Shown here in pieces: positions 1-7,006 of a DNA stretch of 21,999 nt. How positions within the stretch are numbered: the stretch's first letter is position 1; the number at the start of each line of letters is the position of its first letter. This DNA is from Candidatus Pelagibacterales bacterium (GTDB lineage: Bacteria; Pseudomonadota; Alphaproteobacteria; TMED109). Made by a program: the position numbers and the translations under genes. The notes beneath the pieces are model-generated. The model was given only the letters and a program-made list of their open reading frames with translations. It was not told where the DNA came from and ran no database searches. The stretch spans positions 20,560 to 42,558 of the forward strand of contig PCCU01000024.1 of NCBI GenBank assembly GCA_002732015.1, read 5' to 3'.

Positions 1-701
1 TCTGCTCCAACAGATTTACCAATCCAGTTTTTCTGCATAACTTTCACATTTTCAGGCCATTTATCTAATAAATTTAAATCAGTTAATAATTCATTAGAGA
101 ACTTAGTTATGTTTAGAAACCATTGATTTAGAAGTCTTCTCTCTACTTTAACACCTGATCTCCAACCCTTTCCATCTATAACTTGTTCATTTGCAAGAAC
201 TGTTTTTTCTACCGGGTCCCAATTTGCCCAGGCTTCTTTTTTGTATAATAGGTTTGCATTAAAGAATTTGATAAATAATTTTTGTTGTTGTTTAATATAT
301 TCAGCGTCGCAGGTGCTTATCTCTCTATCCCAATCGTATGATATTCCCATCATTTTTAATTGTTGTTTCATATTTTGTATATTTTTATTAGTCCAGATTC
401 TGGGATGAATATCATTTTCAAAAGCAGCATTTTCTGCAGGCATTCCAAATGCATCCCATCCCATAGGATGAAGAACATTAAACCCACAAGCTCTTTTATA
501 TCTAGCCAATACATCTCCTAGGGTATAAACTCTGACATGCCCCATATGTATTCTGCCTGAGGGATAAGGAAACATTTCTAATACGTAGTAGTTTTTTTTA
601 TTTTTATCTTTTTTAATTTGGAAAATATTTTTTTTTTCCCAAACATTTTGCCACGTTTTTTCTATAGTGTTTGCATCGTATTCAGTATTATTTTCATTCA
701 T
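1..701 (-). CDS. leuS: Leucyl-tRNA synthetase, N-terminal part (runs off the left edge)
   Basis: Cytoplasmic class I aminoacyl-tRNA synthetase that charges tRNA-Leu. Only about 233 N-terminal residues lie in the window; the rest is beyond position 1. The translation starts MNENNTEYDANTIEKTWQNV and carries PYPSGRIHMGHVRVYTLGD at about residues 45-63, which holds the ATP-binding HIGH-type motif (HMGH, 52-55) in the context typical of bacterial LeuRS. It continues with the LeuRS-typical HPMGWDAFGMPAENAA and ends at the window edge in NWIGKSVGA, just before the CP1 editing domain. The ATG at 699-701 is chosen because homology begins at once. It lies 11 bp after the DUF3576 lipoprotein gene on the same strand, so the two are probably co-transcribed. 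An A10 run in the coding strand (628-637) is in frame. Confidence 0.97.
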   Translation of the reverse strand, partial: MNENNTEYDANTIEKTWQNVWEKKNIFQIKKDKNKKNYYVLEMFPYPSGRIHMGHVRVYTLGDVLARYKRACGFNVLHPMGWDAFGMPAENAAFENDIHPRIWTNKNIQNMKQQLKMMGISYDWDREISTCDAEYIKQQQKLFIKFFNANLLYKKEAWANWDPVEKTVLANEQVIDGKGWRSGVKVERRLLNQWFLNITKFSNELLTDLNLLDKWPENVKVMQKNWIGKSVGA

Positions 702-712
702 TATACAAACAG

Positions 713-1237
713 TTAAAGATTAAATTCTATTGCTTTTTGAATAATTTTGCGTTCTATGGCAATTGGCTTTTTACTATCTATATTTTTATTAACCCATCTA
801 TTTTGTTTTATAATTTGTCTATGGACTGTTACTTTTAATGAGTCAGACCTAATATCCTGAGAAAGAAGCAATACTGTAATTTTAAACCTTTCCGTAGGCT
901 TTTTTTCACTTGTATACCAATCAGTAATTATCAAGCCACTTTTTGAGTCAACGTTAGATAATGGAAATGATGACAATACATCAAGGGAGGCTTTCCACAA
1001 AGGGCTCTTTATAGAAACTACTCCAAAGCCTCCTCCTCCTTCTTCATCTCTATTTCCTCCTATTATTCCTGATAAGAAGTCACCGCCTTGCTTCATTTGG
1101 CCTAGTCTAGACTTGTCTTTAGGATTGTATACTATTTCTTCAGTTGTAAGTTTTCTAGTATCTCCACCACCACAGGATGCCAGAGTCAATGCAAAAAAAG
1201 AAACAACAAAAGCTTTTATGAATATATTAAAGATCAT
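713..1237 (-). CDS. DUF3576 family lipoprotein
   Basis: Predicted envelope lipoprotein of about 174 residues and unknown function. From the upstream TTG codon at 1243 the first residues read MKMIFNIFIKAF; from the ATG at 1237 they start MIFNIFIKAF. Either way a hydrophobic signal ends in a lipobox LASC (Cys 24 from TTG, 22 from ATG), so lipidation and membrane anchoring are expected. A Gly-rich stretch (GGDFLSGIIGG, EEGGGG) is followed by an alpha/beta part with the conserved-looking WKASLDVLSSFPL and ITDWY. From memory of the family, DUF3576 proteins commonly sit upstream of leuS in alphaproteobacteria, and that is the arrangement here. ATG 1237 is preferred over TTG, but TTG gives a better Lys-containing n-region. 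There is no Shine-Dalgarno; the transcript may be leaderless (see promoter). Confidence 0.88.
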   Translation of the reverse strand: MIFNIFIKAFVVSFFALTLASCGGGDTRKLTTEEIVYNPKDKSRLGQMKQGGDFLSGIIGGNRDEEGGGGFGVVSIKSPLWKASLDVLSSFPLSNVDSKSGLIITDWYTSEKKPTERFKITVLLLSQDIRSDSLKVTVHRQIIKQNRWVNKNIDSKKPIAIERKIIQKAIEFNL

Positions 1238-1248
1238 TTTCAAATGAG

Positions 1249-1277
1249 ATTATAAAAAAAAAGGAGGGCTTATGCAA
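1249..1277 (-). promoter_or_regulatory. Sigma-70-like promoter embedded in a terminator, for DUF3576-leuS
   Basis: On the minus strand a perfect TATAAT lies at 1254-1249. TTGCAT (matching only TTG of the -35 consensus) lies at 1277-1272, giving a 17-bp spacer. The -35-like hexamer is in the hairpin loop and the spacer is the 3' arm plus U-tract of the terminator. The expected start point, 6-8 nt past the -10, is at about 1242-1241, which is 4-5 nt before the ATG at 1237, so the mRNA would be nearly leaderless. In this AT-rich sequence a chance TATAAT is possible, but perfect spacing and position directly before the gene support the call. Confidence 0.5.
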
Positions 1278-1288
1278 CCCTCCTTTTT
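1255..1288 (-). terminator. Bidirectional intrinsic terminator after the porin gene
   Basis: An inverted repeat AAAAAGGAGGG (1258-1268) pairs with CCCTCCTTTTT (1278-1288) around a 9-nt loop. Read on the minus strand it is a GGAGGG/CCCTCC stem followed by a T8 tract, a classic Rho-independent terminator 36 bp after the porin stop codon. The flanking A and T tracts would let it work on the plus strand too. It is the only convincing intrinsic terminator seen in the window. Confidence 0.88.
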
Positions 1289-1323
1289 GTATTAACTTAT
1301 ATTTTTTGGTTGTAAGTTAGTCT

Positions 1324-2463
1324 TTAGAAACCAAAAGAAAGTTTAGCTAATGTCACATCAGCTTCTGTATCTTTTAAGCTGTCTGAACCATCAGTTTCTT
1401 CCTTATTACCATGAGCAACTTCAATTACTACTCCGCCACCTAGGTTATATCCTATACCAAAAATATCCTGTTCTGCTGAACTTTCAGAAGAGTTTGTACC
1501 TTCTTTGTAAGATGTTTCAGTACGCACGTAACCTAATGATATGTTACCCATATCATATCTTACTGCATATACATTTCCTTCACCGTCACCATCTGAAGTT
1601 CTTGATACTAATTGACCAGAGTCAGCATAAGTATGTAACTTATAGATTGCTGTAATTCCAGCGAAACCAATTTTAGCTGAATATACTTGTGCTTCTAAGT
1701 CGTTGTATTCTGCACCAGCTAAAATTTGAGTATTACCTGATAGTTGACCATAAGTTAACCCTATGTCAACTCCATCAAAGTTGCCATTATAAGCAATAGC
1801 TACATCAATAACGTCGTCATAGTTAGATACTGTTCCGCCATCACAATTTGTTGCACTAGAAGACGCAGTATTTTTTTCCATACAACTCTCGTATGAAACA
1901 GCTAATTGGAAACCTTCGTATACATTACTCATGTATCTTAGCTTCATTCCATCTAAAGCATAACCAGCTTCATCAAATGCACCATATCCACCAGTTGCTC
2001 CACCAGCTACAGGATAAAAACCAAATGCGTTGTTATCAGGCTCTGCTGTTGGAATTAGTGTAGTACCTCTGTTGTGAATCATAGTTCCTGCTGAGAAAAT
2101 GTTACCTACAGACATAGTTCCAAATCCACCAGAAAAACTTACTGAATTTTCATTAACAGCTACTATTCTTGTATCTGTATCTGAAGAACCAGCATCTTTA
2201 GAAATAGCATATACACCTGTTACATCAATTCCGTTATCAAGAGTAGTTGTTGCTGTAGCAATCAAACGAGTAAATCTTCCGTTTGATAAACCACTTCTTG
2301 ACTCATGTGTATTAGTAGAAGTTGCTAAACCGGCAGCTGTAGTTTGATCAACTGATACAGCATAAAATTCTTGGTAACCGGATAGACTTAATTCTGCTTT
2401 AGCAGTAGTTAGAACGAAAGCTCCAAAAACTACCAGTAAAGCCGTAGTTAAAATTTTTTTCAT
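1324..2463 (-). CDS. Gram-negative outer-membrane porin
   Basis: General diffusion porin of 379 residues. A Sec signal peptide MKKILTTALLVVFGAFVLTTAKA is followed by ELSLSGYQEFYAVSVDQ, the usual first beta strand. The body shows alternating polar/hydrophobic strands such as MKLRYMSNVYEGFQLAVSYES and VRYDMGNISLGYVRTETSY, and the protein ends in LAKLSFGF with the terminal aromatic residue recognised by the BAM complex. Length and pattern fit a 16-stranded trimeric porin of the Porin_4 type. Two cysteines (C194, C207) bracket a short loop and could form a disulfide. A Shine-Dalgarno GGGAGA (2476-2471) lies 7 nt before the ATG, the strongest in the window, and base use is richer in GC than in neighbours; both suggest high expression. 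A strong terminator follows. Substrate is not determinable from sequence. Confidence 0.92.
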   Translation of the reverse strand: MKKILTTALLVVFGAFVLTTAKAELSLSGYQEFYAVSVDQTTAAGLATSTNTHESRSGLSNGRFTRLIATATTTLDNGIDVTGVYAISKDAGSSDTDTRIVAVNENSVSFSGGFGTMSVGNIFSAGTMIHNRGTTLIPTAEPDNNAFGFYPVAGGATGGYGAFDEAGYALDGMKLRYMSNVYEGFQLAVSYESCMEKNTASSSATNCDGGTVSNYDDVIDVAIAYNGNFDGVDIGLTYGQLSGNTQILAGAEYNDLEAQVYSAKIGFAGITAIYKLHTYADSGQLVSRTSDGDGEGNVYAVRYDMGNISLGYVRTETSYKEGTNSSESSAEQDIFGIGYNLGGGVVIEVAHGNKEETDGSDSLKDTEADVTLAKLSFGF

Positions 2464-2497
2464 AAAAAAATCTCCCGTAAAATTATCAAAAAGTACG

Positions 2498-2519
2498 TTA
2501 ATACTGATTTCAATATTAA
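2498..2519. promoter_or_regulatory. 22-bp dyad, candidate operator between porin and rpoH
   Basis: The sequence TTAATA-c-TGA-tt-TCA-a-TATTAA is a near-perfect palindrome: nine of ten base pairs per half-site match around a 2-bp centre. It lies 35 bp upstream of the porin start codon and about 135 bp from the rpoH start. A TTGAAA at 2513-2508 (minus) lies inside it and a GATAAT at 2487-2482 downstream, though their 20-bp spacing is longer than ideal. A dimeric repressor or activator binding here could control the porin; the regulator is unknown. Confidence 0.5.
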
Positions 2520-2586
2520 TTATTTAAGAGGTAAAAACAACATAATTGTAATAAAAATTCAAAAAAAACCTAAACAAGTTGTATTT

Positions 2587-2616
2587 TTGCAACAGTGAGA
2601 TTATTGAAAAAATAAT
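2587..2616 (+). promoter_or_regulatory. Possible sigma-70 promoter for rpoH
   Basis: TTGCAA at 2587-2592 (4/6 to consensus) and AATAAT at 2611-2616 (5/6) are separated by 18 bp, putting the start point near 2623, about 30 nt before the ATG at 2654. The -10 is also part of a short inverted repeat, ATTATT-GAAAA-AATAAT (2600-2616). The rest of the 2464-2653 interval holds no gene, only AT-rich DNA and the porin-side dyad. Confidence 0.3.
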
Positions 2617-2653
2617 TTTAATCTAAATGAAGGTTTTGTGGCGTAAAAGTATC

Positions 2654-3529
2654 ATGGCTAATTTTAAAAGCATAGAGTTAAACTCTTTAGATAGAAAGTT
2701 TTTTAATAAGGCAATGAAAACTACTGTCCTTTCTAAGGTAGAAGAAAAAAAACTAGCTGAAAACTGGGCTTTTAAAGGAGATAAAAAATCTATGCATAAA
2801 ATTATAAGAGCCTATTCGAAGCTAGTTATAGCATATGCTATGAAATACAAAAATTACGGTCTTTCTATAACTGATTTAGTTCAGGAAGGACATATCGGTT
2901 TAATGCAAGCAATTGCTAAATTTGAACCACAGAGAGATATTAGGTTTTCTACTTACTCCGGATGGTGGATTAGATCTTCAATTCAAGATTACGTGTTAAA
3001 AAATTGGTCTATAGTGAGAACAGGAACAACGGCTTCTCAAAAATCGTTGTTTTTCAGTTTGAGAAAATTAAAATTGGAATTGATGCATTACGAGAAAGAT
3101 CAAAATAAATTAAGATTATTATTGGCTAAAAAGCTCAAAGTTAAGCCTACTGATGTTGAAAATATGGAAAACAGATTCTCTGGGTCTGATAAATCCCTCA
3201 ATGCTAAAATATCAGACAATTATGATCAAGAAGTAGGAAATTTTATAGTCGATGAAAAGTGTTTAGGAGAAACAGATTTAGTAGAAAGGCTAGATTTAGT
3301 AAGAAAAAGGTCTTGGTTTAAAAAAGCTATGAGAGAGTTGGGTGTTAGAGAAAGTCAAATTATTGCACTAAGACATTTAAGCGACGATCCATTAACTTTA
3401 GAGAAACTAGGAGAACTTTTAAAAATTAGTAAGGAAAGAGTAAGGCAAATTGAAAACAGAGCTATAAAAAAGTTAAAAGTTATTGTCAAACAAATATCAT
3501 CACAAGCGAGATTTGGAGATACTAGTTAG
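2654..3529 (+). CDS. rpoH: RNA polymerase heat-shock sigma factor (sigma-32)
   Basis: Alternative sigma factor that directs RNA polymerase to heat-shock promoters; about 291 residues. Region 2 is clear: ITDLVQEGHIGLMQAIAKFEP, then FSTYSGWWIRSSIQDYVLKNW (regions 2.3-2.4). It is followed by RTGTTASQKSLFFSLRKLK, matching the RpoH box (QRKLFFNLR-type) that separates RpoH from housekeeping and stationary-phase sigmas. Region 4 carries the helix-turn-helix LTLEKLGELLKISKERVRQI. The frame is open from ATG 2627, but ATG 2654 (MANFKSIELN) is preferred because alphaproteobacterial RpoH proteins start close to this point; neither start has a good Shine-Dalgarno. The stop codon overlaps the convergent acnA end by 8 bp. 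Several usually conserved positions differ from textbook RpoH (for example STYSGWW instead of ATYAMWW), so it may be a divergent paralogue. Confidence 0.93.
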   Translation: MANFKSIELNSLDRKFFNKAMKTTVLSKVEEKKLAENWAFKGDKKSMHKIIRAYSKLVIAYAMKYKNYGLSITDLVQEGHIGLMQAIAKFEPQRDIRFSTYSGWWIRSSIQDYVLKNWSIVRTGTTASQKSLFFSLRKLKLELMHYEKDQNKLRLLLAKKLKVKPTDVENMENRFSGSDKSLNAKISDNYDQEVGNFIVDEKCLGETDLVERLDLVRKRSWFKKAMRELGVRESQIIALRHLSDDPLTLEKLGELLKISKERVRQIENRAIKKLKVIVKQISSQARFGDTS

Positions 3530-6173
3530 ATAGTTCTTCCAACACATAATTCAGTATATTTCCTTGTTCTATATAATCAAATTCTTTAGCGGTATCAATT
3601 CTAAGATTTCCTGACAATTTCATTAGAATATTACTAGAATGGTCTGAAATTTTTATTTCTACTTCTTTATTATTACTTTTTTTGATTTTATTCACATCTA
3701 TAATGATGTCAACAATTTCATTTCCCCTCAACTTTAAGTCTTTTATACTCAATTCAGAGCTTAACTGAATTGGCAAAACACCCATTCCTATTAAATTAGA
3801 TCTATGAATTCGCTCAAAACTTTCTACAATTACTGCTTTTACCCCTAAAAGCTTTGTACCTTTTGCCGCCCAATCTCTTGAAGATCCAGTCCCATATTCT
3901 TTCCCTGCAAAAATTACTAGAGGGGTATTTCTTTTTTTGTATTCCTCAGCAGCTTCATATATTGTCATTACTTTGCTGTCAGGAAACAACTTTGTATAAC
4001 CTCCTTCTTTGTCAGGAGTAAGTCCATTTCTTAATCTGACATTAGCAAAAGTGCCTCTTACCATTACATCATGACTTCCTCTTCTTGCTCCATAAGAATT
4101 AAAGTTATGTTTATTTACTTGCTTCTGGCTAAGGTATTCACCGGCAGGGCTTTCCTCTTTAATAGACCCAGCAGGTGAAATATGGTCTGTAGTAATAGAA
4201 TCTCCTAATAGAGCTAGTATTCTTGCTCCTTTTATATTTGTAAGACTATTTTCAGTCAAGCTTTTATCAGACAAAAAAGGTGGGTTTTGTACATATGTGC
4301 TGGCAACGTTCCAATTATAGGTAGAACTTTCTAGGGTTTTTATCTCATTCCATCTTGAATTTTTTTTCTCAACATTTTTATATCTGTTTACATACAGTTT
4401 TGACTCTATTGTATTTAGAAGGGAATTAACTAATTTAGGGTCAGGCCAAATATCTTTTAAAAAGACTTTTTTACCTTGCTTGTTAAGCCCAAGAGGCTCT
4501 TTTGTAATGTCTAAGGTAGTTGAGCCCAATATAGAGTACGCCACCACCAAAGGAGGAGAAGCTAACCAATTTGCCTTAATTAATGGGTGAACTCGTCCTT
4601 CAAAGTTTCTATTACCAGATAAAATAGAGCTAACGTTTAAATTATTTCCTATAATTTCTTGCTCTACATTATTGTCTAAAGGCCCAGAGTTTCCAATACA
4701 TGTAGTGCATCCATATCCAACAACATTAAAACCTAGTTTTTCTAAATAGACTAAAAGGCCTAGATTTTCTAAATAGTCTTTAACGACTTGACTTCCTGGT
4801 GCTAGTGAGGTCTTAACCCAATTTTTTTTTGATAGGCCTTTTTCATAAGCGTTCTTAGCTAAAAGACCTGCAGCAATCATTAAGTAAGGGTTAGCAGTAT
4901 TGGTACAACTAGTTATGGCTGCCAAAACAACATCACCATTATTAAGGTTTTTAAATTGCTTTAGTTCTACATCATTATTAGCTTCTTTAATAATCTCCAT
5001 ACTTTTCTTATGCACATCTGTAAGTAGTACTTTATCTTGAGGCCTCTTCGGCCCTGCTAAAACAGAATTTATTTTTGATATATCTAGCTCAATTTCTTCG
5101 TTATATAATTTTTTTATGCGAATGGACTCATTGTAATCATACCAAAGACCTTGCTCTTTAGCATATTTTTCCACTATTAAACAGTGATTTTTTTCTCTTC
5201 CAGTATTTTTAAGATATTTGATAGTTTCCTTGTCTATAGGAAAAAACCCACAAGTCGCTCCATATTCAGGAGCCATATTAGCTATAGTGGCTCTATCAGC
5301 TAAAGAAAGCGCAGTTAATGCAGAGCCATAAAATTCAACAAACTTATTAACAACTCCATGTTTTCTTAAAATATTGGTAATAGTCAGAACTAAGTCTGTG
5401 GGAGTTGCATTACCTGATAATTTTCCATGTAAATTTACACCTACTACTTTAGGAGGAGACATTGCAATTGCTTCTCCTAACATAACAGCTTCAGCTTCAA
5501 TTCCGCCTACCCCCCACCCTAATACAGATAATCCATTGATCATGGTTGTATGACTATCGGTACCTACAACGCTGTCGGGGTAAACAGTATTATTTTCTTT
5601 ATTATGCCATACTACTTTTGCTAAAAATTCCATATTTACCTGGTGACATATTCCTACCCCAGGAGGAATTACTCTAAAGTTTTTTAGATTTTTTTGACCC
5701 CATTTCAAGAATTTGTATCTTTCTTGATTTCTTTCAAACTCCAACTCAGTATTAATGTTAAGTGCTTCTGAAGAGGCATATTTATCGACCATAACAGAGT
5801 GGTCTACCACCAGATCGACAGGTTTTAAAGGATTAATTTTTGAAGCATCAATTTTTGACCTTTCTTGAGCACTTTCTCTCATAGAAGCTAGGTCAGCTAG
5901 AGCTGGTACACCAGTGAAGTCTTGCATTAAAACTCTAGAAGGGTAAAAATCAATTTCCCCAAAAATATCTTTTCCCTCTAGCTTGTTGTTCAAAAAATTT
6001 ATTTTTTTAATGATTTCTTTTTCTGATAAAGTATTTCTTAATATATTTTCGACCAAAACCTTATATGAATATGGAAATTTAGAACAAAAAGATAACTCTT
6101 CTTCTAAAAATTTTATGCTGTAAAAATTAAGTTTTTCGTCATTATTAAGTTTTGCAAGATACTTTGATTGCAT
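3522..6173 (-). CDS. acnA: Aconitate hydratase A
   Basis: TCA-cycle enzyme interconverting citrate and isocitrate through a [4Fe-4S] cluster; 883 residues, the normal AcnA length. N-terminal landmarks are RVLMQDFTGVPALADLA (about 80-96) and GTDSHTTMINGLSVLGWGVGG (204-224). Cluster ligands are C423 in TSCTNTANP and C489/C492 in GCTTCIGNSGPL. The C-terminal swivel domain has GDSITTDHISPAG and the substrate-binding YGTGSSRDWAAKG. All key motifs are intact. The gene is last in the polA-helicase-terB-fdxA-acnA run, 4 bp after fdxA, and its 3' end overlaps convergent rpoH by 8 bp, leaving no room for a dedicated terminator. It begins MQSKYLAKLN; there is only a weak upstream GAG-like ribosome site, so translational coupling to fdxA is plausible. 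Confidence 0.97.
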   Translation of the reverse strand: MQSKYLAKLNNDEKLNFYSIKFLEEELSFCSKFPYSYKVLVENILRNTLSEKEIIKKINFLNNKLEGKDIFGEIDFYPSRVLMQDFTGVPALADLASMRESAQERSKIDASKINPLKPVDLVVDHSVMVDKYASSEALNINTELEFERNQERYKFLKWGQKNLKNFRVIPPGVGICHQVNMEFLAKVVWHNKENNTVYPDSVVGTDSHTTMINGLSVLGWGVGGIEAEAVMLGEAIAMSPPKVVGVNLHGKLSGNATPTDLVLTITNILRKHGVVNKFVEFYGSALTALSLADRATIANMAPEYGATCGFFPIDKETIKYLKNTGREKNHCLIVEKYAKEQGLWYDYNESIRIKKLYNEEIELDISKINSVLAGPKRPQDKVLLTDVHKKSMEIIKEANNDVELKQFKNLNNGDVVLAAITSCTNTANPYLMIAAGLLAKNAYEKGLSKKNWVKTSLAPGSQVVKDYLENLGLLVYLEKLGFNVVGYGCTTCIGNSGPLDNNVEQEIIGNNLNVSSILSGNRNFEGRVHPLIKANWLASPPLVVAYSILGSTTLDITKEPLGLNKQGKKVFLKDIWPDPKLVNSLLNTIESKLYVNRYKNVEKKNSRWNEIKTLESSTYNWNVASTYVQNPPFLSDKSLTENSLTNIKGARILALLGDSITTDHISPAGSIKEESPAGEYLSQKQVNKHNFNSYGARRGSHDVMVRGTFANVRLRNGLTPDKEGGYTKLFPDSKVMTIYEAAEEYKKRNTPLVIFAGKEYGTGSSRDWAAKGTKLLGVKAVIVESFERIHRSNLIGMGVLPIQLSSELSIKDLKLRGNEIVDIIIDVNKIKKSNNKEVEIKISDHSSNILMKLSGNLRIDTAKEFDYIEQGNILNYVLEELSN

Positions 6174-6177
6174 TATA

Positions 6178-6522
6178 TTACTCTACCGAACCAGCTCCGG
6201 GCTTTTCTGAGAAATATTTGCTAAATTTATCTTCTTCATCTTTAAATTTATCCCCATCAGCAGGAGGCTCTCCCTTTTTAACAATATTCGGCCACTTTTC
6301 AGAAAACTCTTCATTTAATTTAGTCCACTTCGCAGCATTATCATCTGAGTCGGGTAAGATTGCTTCTGCTGGACACTCTGGTTCACAAACCCCACAATCA
6401 ATACACTCATCAGGATTAATTACTAACATATTATCCCCTTCGTAAAAGCAGTCAACCGGGCAAACTTCACAACAGTCCATATATTTACATTTTATACATA
6501 ACTCGGTAACTACATAGGGCAT
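6178..6522 (-). CDS. fdxA: 7Fe ferredoxin (3Fe-4S/4Fe-4S), FdxA family
   Basis: Small soluble electron carrier of 114 residues closely resembling Azotobacter ferredoxin I over its first 55 residues. By comparison with that protein, C9, C17 and C50 would hold the [3Fe-4S] cluster, and C21, C40, C43 and C46 the [4Fe-4S] cluster (motif CIDCGVCEPECP). C12, C18 and C25 are extra, probably free cysteines. The C-terminal half is acidic and keeps the conserved WPNI motif in a helical tail. It lies 15 bp after the TerB-like gene and 4 bp before acnA, another iron-sulfur protein. Its redox partner is not evident in the window. Confidence 0.96.
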   Translation of the reverse strand: MPYVVTELCIKCKYMDCCEVCPVDCFYEGDNMLVINPDECIDCGVCEPECPAEAILPDSDDNAAKWTKLNEEFSEKWPNIVKKGEPPADGDKFKDEEDKFSKYFSEKPGAGSVE

Positions 6523-6537
6523 AACAAAACTTCCTTT

Positions 6538-6981
6538 CTATTTTTCTAAAGAACTTAAAGCTTTTTTTTTAGCATCATTACTATCTTTTGCCTCAACGTA
6601 CAGTAATCCTGCTATTTTTCTTATTAACATATCCTCGTAAGGATCCACATTATTATCAATTAAACAAACTTTCCAGAGCATTTCAATCACTTCTTTTCTT
6701 TTTTCTAAACTCCAACTATCTTTCACTTTTTTTGTATGAGTAATAAGATCAGCATTATCTCTTAAATTTTCATTAACTTTTTCAATTGTTTCTTCAACAA
6801 CACTATCACTTTCTATCTGAAACTGGTTTTTTATAATAGTAGCTATTATTTTTTTTTCTCTTTCTTCAAAAACTTCATCAATATTTGCTGCTTCAATCAT
6901 AAGATATATGACAGCTAAAACGTCATCGTTTATCTTTTGCTCACTAGGAGTTTGTTTTTTTTTAGTAAATAAATTAAACAT
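6538..6981 (-). CDS. TerB-like (tellurite-resistance family) small protein
   Basis: A 147-residue, mostly helical protein with two acidic metal-binding-type repeats typical of the TerB fold: EAANIDEVFEEREKKII (30-46) and CLIDNNVDPYEDMLIRKIAGLL (106-127), each with a D/E-x-x-E pattern between helices. The N-terminus MFNLFTKKK is short and basic with no signal peptide, so it is probably cytosolic. TerB-domain proteins are named after tellurite resistance but most chromosomal stand-alone members have no known function; no other ter gene is present here. It sits 25 bp after the SUV3-like helicase gene and 15 bp before fdxA, inside the operon-like block. Confidence 0.78.
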   Translation of the reverse strand: MFNLFTKKKQTPSEQKINDDVLAVIYLMIEAANIDEVFEEREKKIIATIIKNQFQIESDSVVEETIEKVNENLRDNADLITHTKKVKDSWSLEKRKEVIEMLWKVCLIDNNVDPYEDMLIRKIAGLLYVEAKDSNDAKKKALSSLEK

Positions 6982-7006
6982 AAAATTTATATATACAGAT
7001 TAAAAT

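Noticed and set aside
1350..2347. Plus-strand ORFs at 1350-1655 and 2099-2347
   Set aside because: They lie fully antisense to the well-supported porin gene, and their products have no recognisable features.
2578..2619. Two small hairpins in the rpoH leader (2578-2593 and 2597-2619) as an RNA thermometer
   Set aside because: Stems are short or AU-only and do not cover a ribosome-binding site or the chosen start codon; the probable transcript start lies after them.
6152..6445. Plus-strand 97-codon ORF
   Set aside because: Antisense to fdxA, whose cluster motifs are intact; composition is a Pro/Ser-rich mirror of the real gene.
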